Position numbers and translations under genes: made by a program
Shown: one piece after another, positions 1 through 6,019 of the stretch
How positions within the stretch are numbered: the stretch's first letter is position 1
Layout: each line of letters opens with the position of its first letter
From: DATLFQ01 sp035540915
GTDB lineage: Bacteria; Actinomycetota; Acidimicrobiia; Acidimicrobiales; GCA-2861595
Assembly (NCBI GenBank): GCA_035540915.1
Contig: DATLFQ010000106.1
Span: forward strand, 1-15,323
DNA: 15,323 nucleotides
Reading direction: 5' to 3'
Notes under the pieces: model-generated
Database searches by the model: none
Seen by the model: only the letters and a program-made list of their open reading frames with translations
Told to the model about the DNA's origin: nothing

Positions 1-299
1 AGCTCCGTGATGGCCACTGCGGCGGCCCACCCCAGCGGCGCGGCCAGGGCCAGGGCGGTCGCCGCCACGGCCGCGGTGCCGAACACCATGGCCGCCGCCC
101 CGAAGCGGCCACTGGCCGGGTCCCACACCGACGACGTGAGAAGTTGGGGCCAGTCGACGGGGCCCGAGCGCACGCCGGCCACCAGGAACCCGACGATCGC
201 CGCCAGCACCGCGCCGGCGACCAGGGCGAGGCCGCCCGCTCCGATCGGGACCCAGCGCAGCCGCGCCGGTGGCCGGTCCGCCGTCGCGGTCGCCGTCAC
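1..299 (-). CDS. pstC: PstC-like phosphate ABC transporter permease, 5' part only
   Basis: This is the N-terminal ~99 residues of a membrane permease; the gene continues past the left edge of the window. The GTG start (297-299) overlaps the TGA stop of the upstream pstS-like gene as GTGA, so the two are translationally coupled. A short Thr/Arg/Pro-rich cytoplasmic leader is followed by a hydrophobic segment rich in Gly, Ala, Val and Leu (about residues 19-43). Then comes a loop with a 'WDPASGRFGAAAMVFGT' pattern, and a second hydrophobic segment ending 'APLGWAAAVAITE'. The loop and the PLG...A.AITE ending are typical of PstC, one of two membrane subunits of the high-affinity phosphate importer PstSCAB. 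The family call rests on this fragment and on the PstS neighbour. pstA and pstB would be expected just outside the window. Confidence 0.8.
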   Translation of the reverse strand, partial: MTATATADRPPARLRWVPIGAGGLALVAGAVLAAIVGFLVAGVRSGPVDWPQLLTSSVWDPASGRFGAAAMVFGTAAVAATALALAAPLGWAAAVAITE

Positions 300-1177
300 G
301 TCAGAGCGAGCTCGGTGACCGCCAGGAAGCCGTGCCTGGTCACGAGGGCCTGCCCCTCGTCGGACAGCACGAAGTCGACGAACTGCTTGGCGGCGCCGGT
401 GGGTGGGCCGTCGGTCACCAGGAACAGCGGGCGGGCCATCGGGTAGGTCCCGGCGGCCACGTTGGCGGGCGTCGCCTCCACGCCGTCCAGGGACAGCGCA
501 GCCAGCCGGGGGTGGCCGGTGATGAACGAGGTCGACAGCGGGCCCACGGAGCCCTCGGTGGACAGCAGCTTGGCCCGGGTCTCCTCGTTGCCGCCGACGA
601 TGGCGAAGTTGTCGGTGTCGGGTGGCGGCGGCGCCTTGCCGTCGCCGTACAGGTACTTGTCCAGCACCTCTCGCGTGCCCCGGCCCGGTTCCTTGTCGTA
701 GACGAACACCGCCAGGTCGGGCCCACCGAGCTGGCGCCAGTTGGCCACCTCGCCCTCGAACAGCTGGCGGGCCTGCTCCCTGGTCAGGCTGCGCAGCCCG
801 CCGTCGACCACCTCCCGGCGCACGATGATGCCGACGGCGTCCGCCCCGATCTGGTTCGGGAAGAACTCGACGCCCGGGAACATCTGGCGGTCGCCGTCGC
901 CGATGGGCTTGGAGCTCATGGCGATCTCGACCTGGCCGGCGCCCAGCTGGGCGATCCCCCCCGCCGACCCGCCCTGGGAGTCGACGGTGATCTGGAGGCC
1001 CCGGCCCCGGAGCACCTCGGCGGCGTCGGCGGCCACGGCATTGACCGTCGTGGAGCCGCTTATGCGGACCCTGCCCTGCGACGCCGCGCCGCCGGGCTCG
1101 TCATCGCCGCCGCAGGCGCCGGCGGCGAGAGTGACGGCGAGCAGGAGCGACGCATGTGCCGACGAACGAGCTCGCAC
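296..1177 (-). CDS. pstS: PstS-family phosphate-binding lipoprotein
   Basis: This 293-aa extracytoplasmic solute-binding protein would deliver phosphate to the PstC/PstA permease. Residues 1-22 look like a lipoprotein signal: basic start, hydrophobic core, then AGAC with Cys22 as the likely lipidated residue. The lipobox is weak because position -3 is Ala rather than Leu. A Gly/Asp linker follows. The PstS ligand-loop pattern is visible: SGSTT (40-44), GGSAGG (69-74), SSKPI (88-92) and a GRGTRE loop (165-170) equivalent to the usual GSGTR. The GTG start is chosen because an in-frame stop lies six codons upstream and GGAGG (1182-1186) sits 4 nt before it, a rather short spacing. Phosphate is the likely ligand, but other PBP_like_2 proteins bind molybdate or sulfate. 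Confidence 0.85.
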   Translation of the reverse strand: MRARSSAHASLLLAVTLAAGACGGDDEPGGAASQGRVRISGSTTVNAVAADAAEVLRGRGLQITVDSQGGSAGGIAQLGAGQVEIAMSSKPIGDGDRQMFPGVEFFPNQIGADAVGIIVRREVVDGGLRSLTREQARQLFEGEVANWRQLGGPDLAVFVYDKEPGRGTREVLDKYLYGDGKAPPPPDTDNFAIVGGNEETRAKLLSTEGSVGPLSTSFITGHPRLAALSLDGVEATPANVAAGTYPMARPLFLVTDGPPTGAAKQFVDFVLSDEGQALVTRHGFLAVTELALT

Positions 1178-1197
1178 CGCACCTCCCTGCCATCAAG

Positions 1198-1247
1198 GTC
1201 AGTTGATGAGGGGGCGAACTCTGGCAGAGCCGGGCGACGTCGGTCAA
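1198..1247 (-). promoter_or_regulatory. Possible promoter and PHO-box-like repeats before pstS
   Basis: The 83-bp gap between the nitrate ATPase gene and pstS holds, on the minus strand, TTGACC (1242-1247), an 18-nt spacer and CAGAGT (1218-1223). This resembles a housekeeping -35/-10 pair. Overlapping it, three consecutive 11-nt units (1220-1230, 1209-1219, 1198-1208) resemble the actinobacterial PHO-box repeat GTTCACC-n4. Only the middle unit, GTTCGCC, is close (6 of 7); the outer two match about 4 of 7. A perfect 11-bp palindrome, CTCTG-G-CAGAG (1219-1229), lies in the same place. All of this is inference from pattern. It would let pstS respond to phosphate independently of the nitrate operon upstream. 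Confidence 0.3.
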
Positions 1248-1260
1248 GCACGTCGCTCGG

Positions 1261-2061
1261 TCAAGCGGCGCTGGTGGCTTCCGGTGCCTCGGCGGTGAGC
1301 AGGGCCATGAGGCGGGCCTGGACTTCGCGGAACGCGGGGTCGTCGACCATGGTGACGCGGTCGCGCGGCCGGGCCAGCGGGACGGGGATGACGTCGAGCA
1401 CCGAGGCATGTGGCGGGTTGGCCATGACCACGATCCGGTCGGCCAGCAGGATGGCCTCGTCGATCCCGTGGGTGACCATCAGCACCGTCTCGGTGTCGGA
1501 CTCCTGGCCCCACAGGCCGACCAGCTGCGCCTGGAGCTTGGCCCGTGTGAGCGCGTCGAGCGCACCGAAGGGCTCGTCCAGAAGCAGCAGCTTGGGCCCG
1601 ACGGCGAACGCCCGGGCGACCGCGGTGCGCTGCTGCATGCCGCCCGAGATCTGGGCGGGCCGCTTGTCACGGTGCTCCCACAGGCCGACCGCGTGCAGGT
1701 AGCGCTCGACGTGCTCGTCGTTGACCTCCCGGGACCGGTCGGGCCGGGCCGCCTTGACGGCCTCCCGGACGTTGGCCAGCACGCTGAGGCGCGGGAGCAG
1801 CGAGTAGTTCTGGAACACCATGGCCCGGTCGGGCCCCGGCTCGGTGACACGACGTCCGTCGAGGACCACCCGGCCGGCGTCGGGCCGGAGCAGCCCGGCG
1901 ACCACGTTGAGCAGCGTGGACTTGCCGCATCCCGAGTGCCCGATCAGCGAGACGAACTCGCCCGTCGTGACCGTGAGGTCCACTCCCCGCAGCACGTGCT
2001 GCGGCGGGGTCGAGCGCGAGGCCGCGAAGCTCTTGTGGACGGCGTGGATCTCCAGGCTCAT
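1261..2061 (-). CDS. Nitrate/nitrite ABC transporter ATP-binding protein (NrtD-like)
   Basis: This 266-aa ABC ATPase would power the importer encoded with the two upstream genes. All nucleotide-binding motifs are present: Walker A GHSGCGKST (41-49), Q-loop Gln84, signature ISGGMQQR (138-145, Ile in place of the usual Leu), Walker B LLLLDEP (158-164) and switch His198. The C-terminal stretch after the H-loop, DEAILLADRIVVM and then PLARPRDR, is characteristic of the NrtC/NrtD, TauB and SsuB group. The combination with an NrtA-type binding protein points to nitrate. The ATG start overlaps the permease stop as ATGA and has a strong AGGAGGT at 2068-2074, 6 nt upstream. There is no NrtC-style substrate-binding extension, so this is the plain ATPase form. 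Confidence 0.88.
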   Translation of the reverse strand: MSLEIHAVHKSFAASRSTPPQHVLRGVDLTVTTGEFVSLIGHSGCGKSTLLNVVAGLLRPDAGRVVLDGRRVTEPGPDRAMVFQNYSLLPRLSVLANVREAVKAARPDRSREVNDEHVERYLHAVGLWEHRDKRPAQISGGMQQRTAVARAFAVGPKLLLLDEPFGALDALTRAKLQAQLVGLWGQESDTETVLMVTHGIDEAILLADRIVVMANPPHASVLDVIPVPLARPRDRVTMVDDPAFREVQARLMALLTAEAPEATSAA

Positions 2062-2927
2062 CGGTGGACCTCCTCGGTCGAGAAGCGGCGACCGAGCCGC
2101 AGGAAGAGGGCATCGAGCGTGTAGCCGACGGCCCCTACGAGGACGATGGCGGCGATGACCGCCGAGAGATCGGACGCGTTGTAGGAGTTCCAGACGAAGA
2201 AGCCGATGCCGGCGCCGCCCGACAGCATCTCGGCGGCCACGATGACCATCCAGCCGATGCCCATCGACAGCCGCAGCCCGGTGACGATCGAGGGCAGCGA
2301 GTCCGGAAGCAGGACGTGGCGGACGAAGGCGAGCCGCCCGAAGCGGTAGACCCGGGCCACGTTTCGGTGGTCCAGGGGCACGCCGGCCACCCCGGCGGCG
2401 GTGTTGACCACTGTCGGCCACAGGGCGGTGATGAACACCACGAAGACGGCCGCCTTGCCGGCGTCCCTCAGCACGGTGAGCAGGATGGGGAACCAGGCCA
2501 GCGGTGACACCGGCCGCAGCACCTGCACCAGCGGGTTGACCGCCTGCCAGGCCCGGCGGCTCGCCCCGATCAACAGGCCGAGGGGCACGCCGACCAGCGC
2601 CGCGAGGGCGAACCCGGTGAAGACGCGCTGCAGTGAGATGGCCAATTGGAGGCCGATGCCCTTGTCGTTCGGGCCGTTGTCGTAGAAGGGGTCCCCCACC
2701 AGCGCCCACAGCTCGCCGAGGCCCTCGGCCGGCGTCGGCAGGTCCGGAGAGCGCAGCGCGGCCAGGTGCCAGAGCCCGAGCACCACGGTCACCCCGGCCA
2801 TGGCCCATCCCAGCGACGCGGCCCGGCGCCTCCAGGGGCTGGTCGACGGCGGCGGCGGGCCCTCCTCGGTCGGCGGCTGCGGGGGTGCGGCGGTCAGGTC
2901 GATGACGTCGTCGTGCAGCATCGTCAT
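2058..2927 (-). CDS. nrtB: Nitrate/nitrite ABC transporter permease (NrtB-like)
   Basis: This 289-aa inner-membrane permease belongs to the BPD_transp_1 family. An unusually proline-rich cytoplasmic tail (about residues 14-32) precedes the first membrane segment (about 38-58). About five more hydrophobic segments follow, near 100-120, 140-175 and 220-275. The EAA-type coupling loop that docks on the ATPase spans roughly 189-227, with the conserved G and LP at LLPDSLPSIVTGLRL. The TLNLRD-like linker 'PDLPTPAEGLGELWALVGDPFYDNG' region resembles NrtB proteins more than taurine or sulfonate permeases. The ATG at 2925-2927 overlaps the TGA of the binding-protein gene, and AGGAGG (2938-2943) sits 10 nt upstream. 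A second in-frame ATG lies two codons later. Confidence 0.87.
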   Translation of the reverse strand: MTMLHDDVIDLTAAPPQPPTEEGPPPPSTSPWRRRAASLGWAMAGVTVVLGLWHLAALRSPDLPTPAEGLGELWALVGDPFYDNGPNDKGIGLQLAISLQRVFTGFALAALVGVPLGLLIGASRRAWQAVNPLVQVLRPVSPLAWFPILLTVLRDAGKAAVFVVFITALWPTVVNTAAGVAGVPLDHRNVARVYRFGRLAFVRHVLLPDSLPSIVTGLRLSMGIGWMVIVAAEMLSGGAGIGFFVWNSYNASDLSAVIAAIVLVGAVGYTLDALFLRLGRRFSTEEVHR

Positions 2928-4189
2928 GGGCGGGAGGCCTCCTCTTCGGGCCTGGTCGGGTCGAAGCTCACGCCGTCCAGCTGGACGTCGAACGGCGCCA
3001 TGTCGTCGCCGGGGACGGCGATGCCCTCGGCGGCGGCGACCTTGGCGTAGAGGTCGCGCAGGATGATGTCGTCGACCAGCTGCATGTACGGCGGCGGCTC
3101 CTTCAAGAGCCCGAAGCGCTGGTACTGGGCCAGGTACCAGACCCCGTGCGCCCGCCGGGGCAGGTTGACCGCACCGTCGCGGGAGAAGACCATCTGGTTG
3201 CCCTCGTAGGTCCTGGCCGGCAGGCCGGCGCCCAGGTCGTACCGGCCGAGGAGACGCCCCTCGATGTCGGCGGCCGGGGCGTTCACGTAGGCGGGGTCGC
3301 CGATGGTCTTGGACGCCGAGGCCCGGTTCGCCAGGTCGTCGAGCCAGCGGCTGGCCTTGAGCACGGCGGCCATGACGTCCTCCAGGACGTCGGACCGCTC
3401 GGCCGCGAACCGCTCGTTGACCACCAGCGCCTTCTCGGGGTGGTTCAGCCACAGGTCCTGGGTGGTCAGGTGGGTGAAGCCGATGCCCTGCTGGACGGCG
3501 ACCGCGTTCCAGGGCTCGCCCACGCAGTACCCCTCCATGTTGCCGGCCTTCATGTTCTCGACCATGTTGGGCGGCGGGACCGGGATGATCTTGACCTTGG
3601 CCCGGTCGACCTTGGTGGCATGAAGCCAATAGCGCAGCCACACGTCGTGGGTACCGCCTGGAAAGGTCATGGCGAGCGTCGGCTCTTTGCGCTCCAGGGC
3701 CGCCTTGGCAGCGGCCAGGTCGCCGTAGCCGACGTCGGCGAAGTCCTTCTTCAAGGTGATCGCCTGGCCGTTGTTGTTCAGCATCATGGCGATCTTGAGG
3801 GGGGTGCCTCCCGACCCGCCGATGCCGGTGGCCACCGAGAAGGGCATGCCGAACAGGCAGTGGGCGCCGTCGATCTGGCCGTTCACCAGGTTGTCCCGGG
3901 TGGCCGGCCAGCTGGCCTGTTTCTCGATGGTCACGTCGAGGTTTCGCTCGGCGAAGTAGCCGAGTTCCTTGGCCATCACGAGTGACGCGCAGTCGGTCAG
4001 GGCGATGATTCCGAGCTTGACCGGGCGGGGTGGCCCGGTCTTCTTCCCAATCGGGCTGCCCGCCGTCCCCTCTTGGACGGCGGTGCTCACATCGTCGGAG
4101 TCGCCGCTGCCACAGGCGGCGAGCAGGGCGGCCATGGGCGGTGTCAGCGCGGCCGCGCCGCCGAGCCGCAGAAATGATCTTCGGTTCAT
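2924..4189 (-). CDS. nrtA: Nitrate-binding lipoprotein with Tat signal (NrtA-like)
   Basis: This 421-aa solute-binding protein is the first gene of the nitrate importer operon. The N-terminus has a twin-arginine motif (NRRSFLRLGG, residues 2-11) followed by LAAC with Cys26. It is therefore predicted to be exported folded by Tat and then lipid-anchored. From about residue 56 it follows the NrtA/CmpA family closely: KLGIIALTD, ASWPATRDNL (Trp94), IDGAH (106-110), NNNGQAI (Gln142), FPGGTHD (His180), VGEPWNA, and QDLWLNHPEKALVVNERF (Lys252). In cyanobacterial NrtA, residues in these segments contact nitrate; bicarbonate-binding CmpA is the main alternative. The divergent NnaR-type regulator favours nitrate or nitrite. 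No Shine-Dalgarno is visible before the ATG, and a GTAAC element (4199-4203, minus) lies where one would be. Confidence 0.88.
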   Translation of the reverse strand: MNRRSFLRLGGAAALTPPMAALLAACGSGDSDDVSTAVQEGTAGSPIGKKTGPPRPVKLGIIALTDCASLVMAKELGYFAERNLDVTIEKQASWPATRDNLVNGQIDGAHCLFGMPFSVATGIGGSGGTPLKIAMMLNNNGQAITLKKDFADVGYGDLAAAKAALERKEPTLAMTFPGGTHDVWLRYWLHATKVDRAKVKIIPVPPPNMVENMKAGNMEGYCVGEPWNAVAVQQGIGFTHLTTQDLWLNHPEKALVVNERFAAERSDVLEDVMAAVLKASRWLDDLANRASASKTIGDPAYVNAPAADIEGRLLGRYDLGAGLPARTYEGNQMVFSRDGAVNLPRRAHGVWYLAQYQRFGLLKEPPPYMQLVDDIILRDLYAKVAAAEGIAVPGDDMAPFDVQLDGVSFDPTRPEEEASRP

Positions 4190-4371
4190 GACCGGTACGT
4201 TACGAATGGGTCGGCGCAGTGGTGTTTCGTTGCGGTCAATGCTGTGGGGCGCCGTGATGACAATGGAGATATGGATGCTGAGACCGACAGTTCATCAGGT
4301 CGACATCAACGGTCACGACGACGTCATCTCGCTCTCGCCCCGCCGTCGTCAGCCGGAAACACCCGGGTAAC
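4188..4371. promoter_or_regulatory. Divergent nrtA/nnaR control region with GlnR-box-like pentamers
   Basis: This spacer, visibly less GC-rich at its left end than its surroundings, separates the nitrate importer from its probable regulator. On the plus strand GAAAC (4356-4360) and GTAAC (4367-4371) are exactly 6 nt apart, with a weak GTCGT (4345-4349) 6 nt before them. Further left GTCAC (4312-4316) and GTCAT (4323-4327) also have 6-nt spacing. On the minus strand GTAAC (4199-4203) is followed after 6 nt by GTCAT, which overlaps the nrtA start codon. The known streptomycete GlnR box is built of GTnAC and GAAAC units separated by 6 nt. GlnR and NnaR co-control nitrate genes in Streptomyces and mycobacteria. 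The match is by eye; no clear -10/-35 pair could be assigned to either gene. Confidence 0.45.
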
Positions 4372-4393
4372 GACACGCGACGAGGCTGGCGTC

Positions 4394-5194
4394 GTGGCCT
4401 TCCCCGAGCTCGACCTCGCCGGCTTCACCGTCGGCGTGACCGCCGACCAGCGGCGGCACGAGCAGGCCGAGCTGTTCGAGCGGGCCGGCGCACGCGTGTT
4501 GCTGGGGCCGGTGACGAGCAGGACCGGCGGCGAGCTGCGCCGCTGGTCCCTGCCGGCGGACTGCGGGGCGGCCCGCCGCCTGATCACCGCGGCCTGCGGC
4601 GGGCGGCTGGATGCGCTGACGTTCACCAGCGCCGCCGCCGTCGCGAACATGCTGTCGCTCGCCGACTCGATGGGCCGGCGCGGCGATCTGGTGGAAGCCT
4701 TCGGCGGAGCGGTGGTCCTGGCCACCCTCGGGCCGGGGACGACGGCCACGGCGCAGGCGCTCGGGATGGGGCACGCCGTCGAGGCGTGCCGCCCGACACT
4801 CCCCTGCCTGGCGGGCGCCGTGGCGGAGGTGCTCGGTGCCCGCCGCCTCTGCCTGCAGGCCGCCGGCACCAATCTGGTGGTGCAGGGCTCGGTGGTCCGG
4901 GTCGGCGGCACCACCGTGGAGCTGAGCGAACGGGAGCGGGCCCTCCTCGACGCGCTGTGCCGCCGGGCCGGCGCCGTCGTCCCGCGGGCGACCCTCGTGC
5001 AGGACCTGTGGCCCGAGAACGGCGCCAGTCCCCATACCGTCGACGTCACGGTCGCCCGCCTCCGCCGGCGCCTGGGCCCGACGGGCGCAGCCATCCGCAC
5101 CGTCCCCCGCCGCGGCTACTGGCTCGACGCGGTGCGGGGGGTAGGCCGCCAGCCGGCGGTACAGCTCGCAGCAGTGACCGGAAGCCGCTCCTGA
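4394..5194 (+). CDS. nnaR: NnaR-type regulator: shortened HemD-like domain fused to a winged helix
   Basis: This 266-aa protein is probably a transcription regulator of nitrate/nitrite assimilation, divergent from the nitrate importer. Residues 8-155 resemble the uroporphyrinogen-III synthase (HemD) fold: LAGFTVGVTADQRR, then RRWSLPAD, RLDALTFTSAAAVAN and LGPGTTATAQALG. Residues 158-245 form an OmpR/PhoB-type winged helix, with LSERERALLDALCRR, the recognition-helix region TVDVTVARLRRRLG and the wing TVPRRGYWLD. This domain order is that of NnaR and related actinobacterial proteins. Oddly, the HemD-like part has ~150 residues rather than ~260: after residue ~43 it jumps to the second-lobe RW.LP motif with no frame break. 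The GTG at 4394 is preferred over the ATG at 4271 because codons before 4394 lack the G/C third-position bias, and because the HemD-like domain begins just after it. Confidence 0.8.
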   Translation: MAFPELDLAGFTVGVTADQRRHEQAELFERAGARVLLGPVTSRTGGELRRWSLPADCGAARRLITAACGGRLDALTFTSAAAVANMLSLADSMGRRGDLVEAFGGAVVLATLGPGTTATAQALGMGHAVEACRPTLPCLAGAVAEVLGARRLCLQAAGTNLVVQGSVVRVGGTTVELSERERALLDALCRRAGAVVPRATLVQDLWPENGASPHTVDVTVARLRRRLGPTGAAIRTVPRRGYWLDAVRGVGRQPAVQLAAVTGSRS

Positions 5195-5197
5195 CGC

Positions 5198-6019
5198 CTA
5201 CGCGGTTCGGTGTCGGCGCGAGGCGACCAGCAGGGCGTAGCCGGCGATGCCGTCCTTGACGGCGCGGGCCGCGAGGGCGACGCGGTTGCGGGCCTGGCCG
5301 AAGTCGATGGCCTCCAGGGCAGGGACCTTGGCCATGCGGAAGGCGATCAGGCGGGCGTCGATCTGGTCGATCATCTTGGCCAGCGCCTCGTCGTGGGACT
5401 CCCGCAGCGTGACCTCCAGGCCGGCGGCGCCCAGCAGCGAGACGTACTCCTCGACAGGGCGGGCGTCGGCCAGGCAGGCCACCCAGCCGGCCAGGGTCTG
5501 CAGCTCGGAGTCGAGGCGGGCCGGGTCGAGGGCCACGTCGGTGATGCCCAGCCGACCGCCGGGGCGCAGCACCCGGGCCATCTCGGCCGCCGCCGTGGGC
5601 TTGTCCGGGAACGTGCAGAAGGCGCACTCGCAGACCACTGCGTCGAAGGCGCCGTTTTCGAACGGCAGCCGCTCGGCGTCGCCCACGTGGAAGCGGACGC
5701 GATCGTCCAAACCCTCGCCCGCCGCCCGCTTGTTGGCGGCGGCCACGGACTGCGCGCCGAGATCGACGCCGTCCACCTCCACGCCGAACTCCGAGGCGAG
5801 GAGGAACGCCGTCGCCCCCGGCCCGCTGGCGATGTCCAGCACCCGCATCCCCGGCCGCAGGTCGAGCGACCGGCCCAGTCGCCGGGTCAGGTCGAGGCCA
5901 CCGGGGTGGTAGCTCTCGCCCAGGATGAGGGCGACGGCGTCCTGCTGGTAGACGCGGGCGCAGCACGACTTGACGTCCTGCTGGTCGTCGGCGGCGGGCA
6001 CCGCCTCGGTGGCGCTCAC
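5198..6019 (-). CDS. Class I SAM-dependent methyltransferase coupled to the radical SAM gene
   Basis: This 273-aa Rossmann-fold methyltransferase has motif I VLDIASGPGATA (60-71), the acidic VDGVDLG turn (82-88), GDAERLPF (113-120) and a post-motif RVLRPGGRLGITDV (149-162). The overall layout is that of the UbiE/ArsM-like group. Unusually, it has SCCARVYQ near the N-terminus (Cys19, Cys20) and VVCECAFCTF (Cys130, Cys132, Cys135) where the active site usually lies. Such cysteines suggest binding of a metal, a metalloid or a thiol-bearing substrate, but the spacing is not that of classical arsenite methyltransferase, so I do not call it ArsM. The GTG start overlaps the TGA of the radical SAM gene as GTGA, so the two enzymes are made together and probably act on one pathway. 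It ends 3 bp from the convergent regulator gene. Confidence 0.85.
   Translation of the reverse strand: MSATEAVPAADDQQDVKSCCARVYQQDAVALILGESYHPGGLDLTRRLGRSLDLRPGMRVLDIASGPGATAFLLASEFGVEVDGVDLGAQSVAAANKRAAGEGLDDRVRFHVGDAERLPFENGAFDAVVCECAFCTFPDKPTAAAEMARVLRPGGRLGITDVALDPARLDSELQTLAGWVACLADARPVEEYVSLLGAAGLEVTLRESHDEALAKMIDQIDARLIAFRMAKVPALEAIDFGQARNRVALAARAVKDGIAGYALLVASRRHRTA

Noticed and set aside
269..1702. A 477-codon open frame on the plus strand across pstS and the nitrate ATPase gene.
   Set aside because: It lies antisense to two recognised genes, spans the intergenic gap without any start signal, and has no recognisable domain.
4244..4393. A longer N-terminus for the NnaR-like protein, starting at GTG 4244 or ATG 4271.
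   Set aside because: Codons here lack the G/C third-position bias, encode no family sequence, and cover the GlnR-box-like pentamers. The HemD-like domain starts right after GTG 4394.
5198..6019. Arsenite methyltransferase ArsM.
   Set aside because: The fold and some cysteines are suggestive, but the cysteine spacing differs and no ars genes are adjacent.
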